Source: Kineococcus terrestris
Lineage (GTDB): Bacteria; Actinomycetota; Actinomycetes; Actinomycetales; Kineococcaceae
Assembly: GCF_041020765.1 (NCBI RefSeq)
Contig: NZ_JBEUEJ010000006.1
Length of the DNA: 64,000 nt
Strand: one strand, 5' to 3'
Part shown: in pieces, positions 41,222-49,643 of the stretch
Numbering within the stretch: the stretch's first letter is position 1
How the letters are laid out: each line of letters begins with the position of its first letter
Notes under the pieces: generated by a model
Told to the model about the DNA's origin: nothing
What the model saw: only the letters and a program-made list of their open reading frames with translations
The model's database searches: none
Translations under genes and position numbers: made by a program

Positions 41222-42175
41222 TCAGTCGTGGGTGACGGGCTCGTGCCCGGCGTGCGAGGCCGGCTCCAGCTGGAACGTCGCGTGGTGCACGGCGACGGGG
41301 AAGTGCTCGGCCACGCACGCCTGCAGGTCGTCCAGGACCCGCGGGGCGTGCCCGTCGCCGAAGCACGAGTCGTCCAGGACCACGTGCGCCGACAGCACCG
41401 GCAGGCCGGTGGTGATCTGGCTGGCGTGCAGGTCGTGGACCGCCAGCACGTGCGGCAGTTCGAGCAGGTGCCGGCGCACGTCCTCCAGGTCCAGGCCCGG
41501 CGGGACGGCCTCCAGCAGCACGCCGGTCGTCTCCCGCAGCAGGCGCACCGTGCGCGGCAGGATGAGGCAGCCGATGAGGACAGACACCAGCGCGTCGGCG
41601 CGTGCCCAGCCGGTCAGCGCGATGACGACGGCCGCGACGATCACGGCGACGGAGCCCAGGCCGTCGTTGGCGACCTCCAGCACCGCCGCGCGCAGGTTGA
41701 CGTTGCGCGGCGCGCCCGACCGCCCGCCCCGGCCGCGCAGCAGGACGACGAGGCAGGCGACGTTGGCCACGAGGCCGACGACGCCGAAGACGAGCATGAG
41801 ACCGGAGGCCACCTCCGGCGGCTCCAGCAGCCGCCGCACCCCCTCGACGAGGACGAAGACCCCCACGGCCAGCAGCACCGAGGCCTGCAGGGTGGCCGCC
41901 AGCACCTCGGCGCGCCGGTAGCCCCACGTGCGCCGCGGGGAGGCCGGGCGCAGCGCGAGCGTGGCGGCGACGAGGGCGATGACCAGCCCCGCGACGTCGG
42001 TGAGCACGTGCCCGGCGTCGGCCAGCAGCGCCAGGCTGCCCGACCAGGCGGCGCCCACGACCCCCGTGACCAGGGCGGCGCCGGTGATGGCCACGACGAC
42101 CGCCAGCCGCCGCCGGTCGTCGCGCGGGTCGCCGCCCAGCGCGTGGCCGTGGCCGTGGCCGTGACCGGTGCTCAC
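41222..42175 (-). CDS. Cation diffusion facilitator (CzcD/ZitB-like) metal efflux protein
   Basis: Six-helix CDF transporter of 317 residues exporting divalent metals by proton exchange. It has a His-rich N-terminus (HGHGHGH), helix 2 site HxxxD in ADAGHVLTDVAG, and helix 5 motif EVANDGLGSVAVI in which the usual His is changed but Asp remains. The C-terminal cytoplasmic metallochaperone-like domain is LHASQITTGLPVLSAHVVLDD and ends His-rich. GTG 42175 overlaps the CmtR-like gene's stop (GTGA). Control by that repressor suggests Cd, Pb or Zn as the cargo. The altered helix-5 residue may shift selectivity. Confidence 0.92.
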   Translation of the reverse strand: MSTGHGHGHGHALGGDPRDDRRRLAVVVAITGAALVTGVVGAAWSGSLALLADAGHVLTDVAGLVIALVAATLALRPASPRRTWGYRRAEVLAATLQASVLLAVGVFVLVEGVRRLLEPPEVASGLMLVFGVVGLVANVACLVVLLRGRGGRSGAPRNVNLRAAVLEVANDGLGSVAVIVAAVVIALTGWARADALVSVLIGCLILPRTVRLLRETTGVLLEAVPPGLDLEDVRRHLLELPHVLAVHDLHASQITTGLPVLSAHVVLDDSCFGDGHAPRVLDDLQACVAEHFPVAVHHATFQLEPASHAGHEPVTHD

Positions 42176-42483
42176 GAGGGCACCGCGCAGGTGGCCGGGT
42201 CGACCGCGAGGACGACGCCGAGCAGGTCGCCCAGGGCGTGGGCGATGCTCGCGTCGGCCAGCTCGTAGCGCGCGCGGCGCCCCTCGGGCACCGAGACCAC
42301 CAGCCCGCACCCGCGCAGGCACGACAGGTGGTTGGACAGGTTCTGCCGGCTCACCCCGAGCAGGTCGGCCAGCTCCGCCGGGTACCCGGGCGCCTCGCGC
42401 AGCGCCAGCAGCAGGCGCGCGCGGGTCGGGTCCGACAGGGCGTGCCCGAAGCGCGCGAGGACCTCGGCGTGGGTGGCGATCAC
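42172..42483 (-). CDS. cmtR: ArsR-family Cd/Pb-type sensor repressor (CmtR-like)
   Basis: 103-residue winged-helix repressor. The recognition region RQNLSNHLSCLRGCGLVVSVPEGRRARYELAD contains Cys55 and Cys59, and Cys99 lies in the C-terminal tail. This C-x3-C plus distal Cys set is the metal site of Mycobacterium tuberculosis CmtR (Cys57, Cys61, Cys102), which releases DNA on binding Cd(II) or Pb(II). It is the first gene of an operon with the CDF exporter. A perfect dyad (42493-42510) lies 10 bases upstream of the GTG start. This is a self-contained metal-efflux switch. Confidence 0.9.
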   Translation of the reverse strand: MIATHAEVLARFGHALSDPTRARLLLALREAPGYPAELADLLGVSRQNLSNHLSCLRGCGLVVSVPEGRRARYELADASIAHALGDLLGVVLAVDPATCAVPS

Positions 42484-42492
42484 CCGGCCATC

Positions 42493-42510
42493 ATACAGCG
42501 AGCGCTGTAT
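42493..42510. promoter_or_regulatory. Operator of the cmtR-CDF operon
   Basis: ATACAGCGAGCGCTGTAT: perfect 8-bp arms around AG, AT-containing in a GC-rich background, directly upstream of the cmtR start. It is the expected binding site for the dimeric ArsR-family repressor. Confidence 0.72.
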
Positions 42511-42555
42511 CCAGTCGAGCGTGAACCTAGGCGCGCGCCCGCCGGCCGCCCCGGG

Positions 42556-44706
42556 TCAGTCGCCCTCGGCCAGGACGAACGGGTGCACGCCGTCCGCCCC
42601 CGCCCGGCGCAGCTGGCGCGCCGCCACCGCCAGCGTCCAGCCCGAGCGCACGCGGTCGTCGACCAGCAGCACCCGCCGCCCCTCCAGGGCCGCGTCCGCC
42701 GGCAGCCGGAAGCGGTCGTGCACCTGCGCCAGGCGGTGGGCGGAGTTCACGTCGCTGCGGGTGGGGCCCGCGCCCGGGCGCAGCTCGAACGTCGCCAGCA
42801 GCGGCAGGTCCGCCCAGCGGGCCAGCCCGGCCGCCAGGTGCGCCACCAGCCGCGGGCGCGAGGCCGAGCACATCGCCACCACCCCGTCCAGGCCCAGGTC
42901 GCGGCCCCAGTCGCCCAGCACCTGCACCGCCGCGTGCCGCAGCGCCACCGGCACCTCGCCGTCCTCGGCGCCCGGCGCGAACAGCTCGCGCACCGCGCCG
43001 CCCCAGCCCAGGTCGGTCATCCGGGCCACGACGCGGCCCTCGGCCGGCTGCTCGGCCGGCGCGATCCGCCCGCGCAGCTCCACGCCCAGCGCCGCCAGCC
43101 CGCTGGGCCACGTCCGCTTCGGCGGCAGCGGCACCCCCGGGCGGTCCAGGTCGGCGCCCGCGCGCGCCACCGCCGCCTCGTCCACCTCCGCCGTCAGCGC
43201 GAAGGCGCCGCACGTGTCGCAGCGCCCGCACGGCGCCGCCTCCTCGTCGTCCAGCGCGCGGCGCAGGAACTCCAGGCGGCAGCCCGTCGTGGCCTCGTAG
43301 TCGAGCATCGCCCGCTGCTCGACCTCGCGGGCGCGCGCCACCCGCTCGTAGCGCTCGGCGTCGTACTCCCACGGCCGGCCCGTGGCCTCCCAGCCGCCGC
43401 GCACCCGGCGCACCGCGCCGTCCACGTCCAGCACCTTCAGCATCAGCTCCAGCCGGCTGCGCCGCAGCGCCACCCGCGTCTCCAGCGCCTGCGTCGACAG
43501 CGGCTCGCCGGCCGCCGTCAGCGCCTCCAGCGCCGCGCGCACGTCCGCCTCCGCCGGGAAGCCCACCGAGGCGAACCAGCGCCACACGTCCTGGTCCTCC
43601 GCGCCCGGCAGCAGGACCACCGCCGCGTCGTCGATGCCGCGCCCGGCGCGCCCGACCTGCTGGTAGTAGGCGATGGGGGACGACGGCGCGCCCAGGTGCA
43701 CGACGAAGCCCAGGTCCGGCTTGTCGAAGCCCATGCCCAGCGCGCTGGTGGCCACCAGCGCCTTGACCCGGTCGCCCAGCAGGTCCTCCTCAGCCTGCAG
43801 GCGCTCGGCGGGGTCCGTCTGCCCCGTGTAGGCGGCCGCCTCGATCCCGTGCGCGCGCAGGTGCGCGGCCACGTCCGCGGCCGCCGCCACCGTCAGCACG
43901 TAGACGATGCCCGAGCCCTCGAAGCGGGGCAGGTTCTCCACCAGCCACGCCAGCCGGTGCGCGTGCGAGGGCAGCCGCAGCACCCCCAGCCGCAGCGACT
44001 CGCGGTCCAGCGACCCGCGCAGCACCAGGACGTCCTCCAGGGTGCGGGTGCCCGTGACCGACAGCTGCTCGGCGACGTCGGCGGTGACGCGCGCGTTGGC
44101 CGTCGCCGTGGTCGCCAGGACCGGGATGCCGTCGGGCAGGTCCGCCAGCAGCGTGCGGATGCGCCGGTAGTCGGGCCGGAAGTCGTGGCCCCAGTCCGAG
44201 ACGCAGTGCGCCTCGTCGACCACGAGCAGCCCCGTGGTGGCCGCCAGCTGCGGCAGCACCTCGTCGCGGAAGCCGGGGTTGTTCAGGCGCTCGGGGGAGA
44301 CCAGCAGCACGTCCACCCGCCCGGCGCGCACGTCGTCGTAGACCGCGCCCCACTCCTCGGCGTTCGTGGAGTTCACCGTCACCGCGCGCACCCCCGCGCG
44401 CTCGGCCGCGGCGACCTGGTTGCGCATGAGCGCCAGCAGCGGGGACACGATGACCGTCGGGCCCGCGCCCCGCGCCCGCAGCAGCGCCGTCGCCACGAAG
44501 TACACCGCCGACTTGCCCCAGCCCGTGCGCTGCACCACCAGCGCGCGCCGGCGGTCCGCCACCAGCGCCTCGACGGCCGTCCACTGGTCCTCGCGCAGGG
44601 CCGCGGACGGGTCCTGGACCAGCCGGCGCAGGACCTCCTCGGCCTCCTCGCGCAGGCCGGCGCCGCGGGTGACGTCGAGGGTCGCGGTCGGGGCGGGGGT
44701 CTCCAT
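42556..44706 (-). CDS. RecQ-family DNA helicase fused to a phosphoribosyltransferase-like domain
   Basis: 716 residues. The SF2 helicase core has Walker A VVQRTGWGKSAVYF (Lys65), DEAH in VVDEAHCVSDWGHDFRPDYRRI (the RecQ aromatic-loop), TTATA, SALGMGFDKPDLGFVVH, and QQVGRAGRG. The RecQ zinc cysteines are in CRLEFLRRALDDEEAAPCGRCDTC. The last ~180 residues are not the usual RQC/HRDC; they end in a type I PRTase signature, RRVLLVDDRVRSGWTLAVAARQLRRAGADGV, with the PRPP loop acidic pair. ATG 44706 is the start. It is a single gene, divergent from a hypothetical. Confidence 0.9.
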   Translation of the reverse strand: METPAPTATLDVTRGAGLREEAEEVLRRLVQDPSAALREDQWTAVEALVADRRRALVVQRTGWGKSAVYFVATALLRARGAGPTVIVSPLLALMRNQVAAAERAGVRAVTVNSTNAEEWGAVYDDVRAGRVDVLLVSPERLNNPGFRDEVLPQLAATTGLLVVDEAHCVSDWGHDFRPDYRRIRTLLADLPDGIPVLATTATANARVTADVAEQLSVTGTRTLEDVLVLRGSLDRESLRLGVLRLPSHAHRLAWLVENLPRFEGSGIVYVLTVAAAADVAAHLRAHGIEAAAYTGQTDPAERLQAEEDLLGDRVKALVATSALGMGFDKPDLGFVVHLGAPSSPIAYYQQVGRAGRGIDDAAVVLLPGAEDQDVWRWFASVGFPAEADVRAALEALTAAGEPLSTQALETRVALRRSRLELMLKVLDVDGAVRRVRGGWEATGRPWEYDAERYERVARAREVEQRAMLDYEATTGCRLEFLRRALDDEEAAPCGRCDTCGAFALTAEVDEAAVARAGADLDRPGVPLPPKRTWPSGLAALGVELRGRIAPAEQPAEGRVVARMTDLGWGGAVRELFAPGAEDGEVPVALRHAAVQVLGDWGRDLGLDGVVAMCSASRPRLVAHLAAGLARWADLPLLATFELRPGAGPTRSDVNSAHRLAQVHDRFRLPADAALEGRRVLLVDDRVRSGWTLAVAARQLRRAGADGVHPFVLAEGD

Positions 44707-44822
44707 GGCCGCGATGCTGCCACCGCGCCACGACACGACCGCGCCGCGCGCCCGCCCCGTCCACCGCCCGGCGCGCGCGCCCTCCCGCTCAAGCCCTGTG
44801 GACCCCGTGACGACAACCCCCC

Positions 44823-46265
44823 ATGGCCACCACGGTGCCCGTCGCGCCCGCCACCGCGCGCCCCGCCGACCCGCCCGCCGGGCCGCCGGGCGACGCGCCG
44901 GCGGACCCGCTCGCCGCCGCGCCCGCGACCGCCGCGCCCGCGCTGACGGCCCGCGACGTCGCCGCCTCGTGGGGGGAGTGGGCCACCGCCGCCGACCTCG
45001 CCGACGAGGTGGCGCTCGCCCTGCGCCTGCTGGCCACCCGCCCCGGGCCCGCGCCCGCCGACGACCGCGCCGCCGACCAGGCCGCGCAGGAGGCCGCCCG
45101 CCTGCACCTGCTGGCGCACGAGCCGGCCACGGGTCTCGCCGTCCTCGACGCGCTGGCCCGCGCCCGACCCGCCGTCCCGTCCCCCGCCGCGCCCACCGCC
45201 CCCGCCGAGGGGCCCCGCGCGGCCCTCGTGGCGGCCCTGCGCGCCGCCGCCGACCCCGGTCCCGTCGGCGAGCAGGCCTACCGCTGGCTGCTGGCGGGCC
45301 TGCGCAACGGCGACTGGTCCGCGTCCTGGCACTCCGCCTACCTCGTCGGCGCGGCCGCCGACCAGCGCGGCGACCTGCCGACGGCCGACGAGATGTGGAC
45401 CCGCGCGGCCTCCGTGCACGGCATCCGCACCCGCCCCGTCGTCCAGCGCGCGGCGGTGGCCCGCCTGGCGCGCCGCGACCGCACCGACGCCGCCGACAGC
45501 GCCGCGGCCGCCGCCGAGGCCGCCGCCCTGCTGACCGGGCTGCCCGGCGGCGCCGCCGCCGACGTGCCCGCGGTCGCGGCGACCGCCGCCGCGCTCGCGG
45601 CCCGCGGCGACGGGCACGGCGCGGCCCTGCTGCTGGCCGCCCTGCACCCCGAGGTGCCGCCGGGCACCGCCGCCGGCGCGCTGCCGGCCGGGGCGCGCGC
45701 CACCCGCGCCGAGCTGGCCGCCCTGGACCGCCTCGACGCCGAGGCGACCGGCGCGCCCGTGCCGGCCGCGGCCGCCGCCGCCGGGCTGGGCGCGCTGCTG
45801 CCGCTGGCCGCGGGCGCCGAGGGACTGCCGGTCCTGCTGGCCGCCGCCCTCGCCGCCGCCGCCGGGGCCGCCGGGTCGCTGCGCCTGGCCCGCCAGCGCC
45901 GCCGCAACGCCCGCGCCGCCGCCCGCCGCGGCGCGCTGCGCGACCAGCGCCGCCAGCTGGACCGCTGCGTCTGCTACGAGGCGCCCGTGGTCACCGGCGC
46001 GCACGTGCGCACGGTCCTGGAGCACCACCTCCTGCCCGTCGACGTGCCCGCCGACGTCGCCGCGGACCTGCCCGCCGACCTGCCCGTGGACCCGCCCGCG
46101 GCCGGCGGTCGCCTGGCCTGGTGCCCGCGCACGGGGTTCCTGTGGCTGCACCGCGCGCAGAGCACGGCCGGGCAGGCGCTGCTGCTGCGCGGGCGCCCCG
46201 TCGCGGCCCGCGACGGCGAGGGCGCCCGCACGCCCTCGAGCGTCCCCACCGGCTTCTACCTCTGA
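44823..46265 (+). CDS. Hypothetical protein, Ala-rich, TPR-like with membrane segment
   Basis: Not recognised. 480 residues: a Pro/Ala-rich N-terminus; helical repeats with TPR-like spacing (about residues 60-290, e.g. YRWLLAGLRNGDWSASWHSAYLVGAAADQRGDLPTADEMWTRA); a hydrophobic, possibly membrane hairpin at about 318-355; a strongly basic stretch (RQRRRNARAAARRGALRDQRRQ); then a conserved-looking C-terminal domain with CVCYEAPVVTGAHV and GRLAWCPRTGFLWLHRA. Three Cys near this end could bind metal. Start ATG 44823. It diverges from RecQ, with no functional clue in context. Confidence 0.75.
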   Translation: MATTVPVAPATARPADPPAGPPGDAPADPLAAAPATAAPALTARDVAASWGEWATAADLADEVALALRLLATRPGPAPADDRAADQAAQEAARLHLLAHEPATGLAVLDALARARPAVPSPAAPTAPAEGPRAALVAALRAAADPGPVGEQAYRWLLAGLRNGDWSASWHSAYLVGAAADQRGDLPTADEMWTRAASVHGIRTRPVVQRAAVARLARRDRTDAADSAAAAAEAAALLTGLPGGAAADVPAVAATAAALAARGDGHGAALLLAALHPEVPPGTAAGALPAGARATRAELAALDRLDAEATGAPVPAAAAAAGLGALLPLAAGAEGLPVLLAAALAAAAGAAGSLRLARQRRRNARAAARRGALRDQRRQLDRCVCYEAPVVTGAHVRTVLEHHLLPVDVPADVAADLPADLPVDPPAAGGRLAWCPRTGFLWLHRAQSTAGQALLLRGRPVAARDGEGARTPSSVPTGFYL

Positions 46266-46332
46266 CCCGCCCGCCGCGCCCCGCCCGCGACCCCGTTCGG
46301 CGGACGTCGTGGGCGCGGTGTTGACTGCCGTC

Positions 46333-47358
46333 GTGCGCTACGTCGTGGTCGGGGCCGGAGCCGTCGGCGGGACGATCGGGGGCCGGCTGGCGCAGCACGG
46401 CCACGACGTCGTCCTCGTCGCCCGCGGCGCCCACGCCGAGCGGCTGGCCGCCGACGGGCTGCGGATGCTCACCCCCGACGGCCCCGTGCACGTGCGCCCG
46501 GCCGTGGCCACCGGCCCCGACGACGTCCGGCTCACCCCCGCCGACGTGCTCGTGCTCGCCGTGAAGGTGCAGGACACCGCGAGCGTGCTGCCCGAGTGGG
46601 CCGCCGCGCCCCTGGCCGGCGGCCCGGCCGGGCTCACCGCCGGCGCGCGGCTGCCCGTCGTCTGCGCGCAGAACGGCCTGGAGGGCGACCGGCTGGCGCA
46701 GCGGTGGTTCCGCCACGTCGTCGGCGCCTGCGTCTACCTGCCCGCCACCCACCTGGAGCCGGGCACGGTCGTCGCCGAGGGCGCCCCCGTCTCCGGGGCC
46801 CTCCTGCTGGGCCGCACCACCGCGGGCCCGCGCGAGCACGCCGAGCGGGTCGCGGCGGACCTGTCCGGCGCCGGGTTCGTGGCCCGCGCGGTCGACGACG
46901 TCGGCCCCGCCCAGCGCGGCAAGCTGCTGTCCAACACCGCCAACGCCGTGGACGCCGTCGTGCGCGAGCAGGAGCTGGACGGGGAGGCCGCCGACGCCCT
47001 GCGCGAGGACGCCCGCGCCGAGGGGGCCGCCGTGTTCGCCGCCGCCGGCCTGCCGGTGGCCGACCAGCTGGAGGCCCTGCCGGAGCTGCGCGGTCTGGGC
47101 TTCGGCGCCGCCCCCGTCGCCGGCGCCGAGCGCGGCGGGTCGTCCTCCTGGCAGAGCCTGCGCCGCGGCGGCACCGTGGAGACCGACTGGCTCAACGGCG
47201 AGGTCGTGCGCCGCGGTCGCGTCCTCGGCGTGCCCACCCCCGTCAACGAGGCGCTGCAGGTCCTCGCCGACGCCGCCGCCCGCAGCGGCGCCGGCCCGCG
47301 CACCCTCGCGGTGGCCGACGTGCGCCGCCTCGTGGACGAGCTGGCCCGGGTCTCCTGA
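46333..47358 (+). CDS. Ketopantoate reductase (2-dehydropantoate 2-reductase) family
   Basis: NADPH-dependent reductase of 341 residues, ApbA/PanE fold. The N-terminal GAGAVGG cofactor loop is RYVVVGAGAVGGTIGGRLA; the central catalytic Lys is in GKLLSNTANAVDA; the C-terminal helical domain has SSWQSLRRGGTVETDWLNGEVVRRGRVLGVPTPVNEAL, i.e. the SS...D...E...NG pattern. True PanE makes pantoate for coenzyme A, but the family has many paralogues and no pan gene is adjacent, so no symbol is given. GTG 46333 is preferred over GTG 46309 because the fold begins there. Confidence 0.88.
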   Translation: MRYVVVGAGAVGGTIGGRLAQHGHDVVLVARGAHAERLAADGLRMLTPDGPVHVRPAVATGPDDVRLTPADVLVLAVKVQDTASVLPEWAAAPLAGGPAGLTAGARLPVVCAQNGLEGDRLAQRWFRHVVGACVYLPATHLEPGTVVAEGAPVSGALLLGRTTAGPREHAERVAADLSGAGFVARAVDDVGPAQRGKLLSNTANAVDAVVREQELDGEAADALREDARAEGAAVFAAAGLPVADQLEALPELRGLGFGAAPVAGAERGGSSSWQSLRRGGTVETDWLNGEVVRRGRVLGVPTPVNEALQVLADAAARSGAGPRTLAVADVRRLVDELARVS

Positions 47359-47371
47359 GACGATGCCGTCC

Positions 47372-48013
47372 ATGCGCGTCGACCACGTCGGCTACGCCGC
47401 CGGCCCCGAGGGTCTGCAGGCCACGGCCCGCCGCCTGGCCGCGCAGCTGGGCGTGCGCACCGTCGACGGGGGCCCGCACCCCCGCTCCGGCACCCGCAAC
47501 GTCGTGCTGCCGCTGTCCGACGGCTCCTACGTCGAGGTCGCCGAGGTCCTGGACCACCCGGTCGCCGACAAGGCCCTGTTCGGGCGCGCGGTGCGCGCCC
47601 GCTCCGAGGCCGGCGGCGGCTGGTTCGTGTGGGCGCTGACCGTCGACGACCTCGACGCCCACGCCGTGCGGCTGGGCGAGAGCGCCGAGCCGGGGGTGCG
47701 CCGGCGCCCCGACGGCGTGGAGCTGCGCTGGCGCCAGATCGGGGCCCCGGGCCTGCGCGAGGACCCGCAGCTGCCGCTGCTCATCGAGTGGTCCGGGCCC
47801 GCCACCCAGCACCCGTCGGCGATCGCGCTGGCCGGGGGCACCCGCCTGGCGGGGCTGACCATCGCCGGGCGCCCCGAGCGGGTGCGCAGCTGGCTGGGCC
47901 TGCCGCCGGAGTTCGCCGTCGAGCGCCTCGACTTCACCTTCGTCGACGAGGCCGGTGACCCCGGCCTGCGCGCGGTGACGTTCCAGACGCCCCGCGGCCC
48001 CGTCACGGTCTGA
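47372..48013 (+). CDS. Glyoxalase-like (VOC) domain protein
   Basis: 213-residue protein of the Glyoxalase_3-like VOC type. It starts MRVDHVGYAAGPEGLQATARRLAAQLGV, with NVVLPLSDGSYVEVAEVLDHP and a second half containing LAGLTIAGRPERVRSWLGLPP. The first VOC strand keeps the His (DHVGYA) and a Glu (VEVAE) that could ligate metal. The function is unknown. ATG 47372 fits the family N-terminus better than ATG 47363. It lies 13 bases after the reductase and 14 before cardiolipin synthase, so the three are likely co-transcribed. Confidence 0.83.
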   Translation: MRVDHVGYAAGPEGLQATARRLAAQLGVRTVDGGPHPRSGTRNVVLPLSDGSYVEVAEVLDHPVADKALFGRAVRARSEAGGGWFVWALTVDDLDAHAVRLGESAEPGVRRRPDGVELRWRQIGAPGLREDPQLPLLIEWSGPATQHPSAIALAGGTRLAGLTIAGRPERVRSWLGLPPEFAVERLDFTFVDEAGDPGLRAVTFQTPRGPVTV

Positions 48014-48027
48014 CCCGGGGCGACGCC

Positions 48028-49506
48028 GTGCTCGACCAGCTCCCGGAGTGGTTCCCGTCGCTGACCGCGTCGGCGATCGCCCTGCTGGCGGTCGACCTCG
48101 TCATCCGCCTGACCGCGATCGCGGTCGTCCCCGTCAACCGCCGGCCCAGCTCCGCGCTGGCGTGGCTGCTGACGATCTTCTTCATCCCCTACGTCGGGGT
48201 CGTGGCGTTCCTGCTCATCGGCAACCCGAAGCTGCCGCGCGCCCGCCGCCGCAAGCAGCGCGAGATCAACCAGCTCATCCTGGACTCCACCCGCGGGATG
48301 GACCTGGTGAGCACCGACCACCCGTGGCCGCCGTGGCTGGAGGGCGTCGTCACCCTCAACCGCACCCTGGGCTCGATGCCGCTGGTCGGCGGGAACCGCG
48401 TGGAGGTCTCCGACGACTACGACGCGACGATCCGCGCGATGGCCGAGACGATCCGCGGCGCGAACCGCTACGTCCACGTCGAGTTCTACATCATGTCCCT
48501 GGACGACACGTCCCGTCCGATGTTCGAGGCGATGGCCGACGCGGTGCGCCGCGGGGTGACGGTGCGGGTGCTCATCGACCACCTCGGGACGTGGCGCTAC
48601 CCGTACTACCGGCGCACCACCCGGTTCTTCGAGCAGCACGGCATCGAGTGGCACCCGATGCTGCCGGTGCAGCTGCACCGGCTGAAGTACCAGCGCCCGG
48701 ACCTGCGCAACCACCGCAAGCTGCTCGTCGCCGACGGCGACGTGGCGTGGATCGGCTCGCAGAACGTCCTCGACCGCAGCTACAACCGCCGCGGCAACAA
48801 GCGCCGCGGGCTGCGGTGGCAGGACCTCATGGTGCGCCTGGAGGGTCCCGTCGTCACCGGGGTCGACGCCCTGTTCGTCACCGACTGGTACTCCGAGACC
48901 GACGAGCTGCTGAAGACGGAGACGCCCGAGGCGACCGTCCCCGACCCGCCCGGGGCGCTGGACTGCCAGGTGGTGCCCAGCGGCCCGGGGTTCGAGGGGC
49001 AGAACAACCTCAAGCTGTTCAACGCCCTGCTGTACGCGGCGCAGCGGCGCATCTCGATCACCAGCCCGTACTTCGTGCCCGACGAGTCGATGCTGGCGGC
49101 CATCACGACGGCCGCCGAGCGGGGCGTCGACGTGGAGCTGTTCACCTCCGAGGAGGGCGACCAGGCGCTGGTGTTCTACGCCGAGTGCTCCTACTACGAG
49201 GACCTCCTGCGCGCCGGGGTGCGCATCCACCGCTACCCGCCGCCGTACGTGCTGCACGCCAAGCACATGACGATCGACGAGGAGGTCAGCGTCGTCGGGT
49301 CCTCGAACATGGACATGCGCTCGTTCGAGCTGGACCTGGAGCTGACGCTCATGGTGTGCGGGCGCTCCTTCGCCGACGACCTGCGCCGGGTGGAGGACGG
49401 CTACCGCGCGGTGTGCAAGGAGCTGACGCTGGAGGAGTGGCTGGCGCGGCCGCGCTCGCACGTGCTGAAGGAGAACGTGTCGCGGCTGACGTCCGCGCTC
49501 CAGTGA
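48028..49506 (+). CDS. cls: Cardiolipin synthase (phospholipase D type)
   Basis: 492-residue membrane enzyme joining phosphatidyl groups to form cardiolipin. It has two N-terminal membrane helices (SAIALLAVDLVIRLTAIAVVPV; AWLLTIFFIPYVGVVAFLLIG, a PLDc_N pattern) and two HKD active-site motifs, HRKLLVADG and HAKHMTIDE, the first followed by IGSQNVLDRSYNRR and the second by VVGSSNMDMRSFELDLE. Both HKDs are intact. Start GTG 48028. It follows the glyoxalase-like gene closely. Together with the MprF-like protein it shapes the anionic lipid make-up of the membrane. Confidence 0.94.
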   Translation: MLDQLPEWFPSLTASAIALLAVDLVIRLTAIAVVPVNRRPSSALAWLLTIFFIPYVGVVAFLLIGNPKLPRARRRKQREINQLILDSTRGMDLVSTDHPWPPWLEGVVTLNRTLGSMPLVGGNRVEVSDDYDATIRAMAETIRGANRYVHVEFYIMSLDDTSRPMFEAMADAVRRGVTVRVLIDHLGTWRYPYYRRTTRFFEQHGIEWHPMLPVQLHRLKYQRPDLRNHRKLLVADGDVAWIGSQNVLDRSYNRRGNKRRGLRWQDLMVRLEGPVVTGVDALFVTDWYSETDELLKTETPEATVPDPPGALDCQVVPSGPGFEGQNNLKLFNALLYAAQRRISITSPYFVPDESMLAAITTAAERGVDVELFTSEEGDQALVFYAECSYYEDLLRAGVRIHRYPPPYVLHAKHMTIDEEVSVVGSSNMDMRSFELDLELTLMVCGRSFADDLRRVEDGYRAVCKELTLEEWLARPRSHVLKENVSRLTSALQ

Positions 49507-49598
49507 GACGGCACGGACCGTTGAGGCGTTCCTCCCCTGCACAGCCGCTGCGCTGCTCCCCTCGGTGCGGTGGTTCCGCTCCGTCGTGAGGACGTGCT

Positions 49599-49610
49599 CG
49601 GAAATTTCCG
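49599..49610. promoter_or_regulatory. Palindromic operator before the LacI gene of the arabinoside island
   Basis: CGGAAATTTCCG is a perfect 12-bp palindrome, rare AT-rich sequence here, 33 bases before the LacI start, consistent with autoregulation. Related half-sites (CGAAAATT, CGGAAG...CTTCCG) recur upstream of the importer at 50659-50691. Confidence 0.65.
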
Positions 49611-49643
49611 GGGATGGCACACTGAGCGGGCAGAGGAGGCGAT

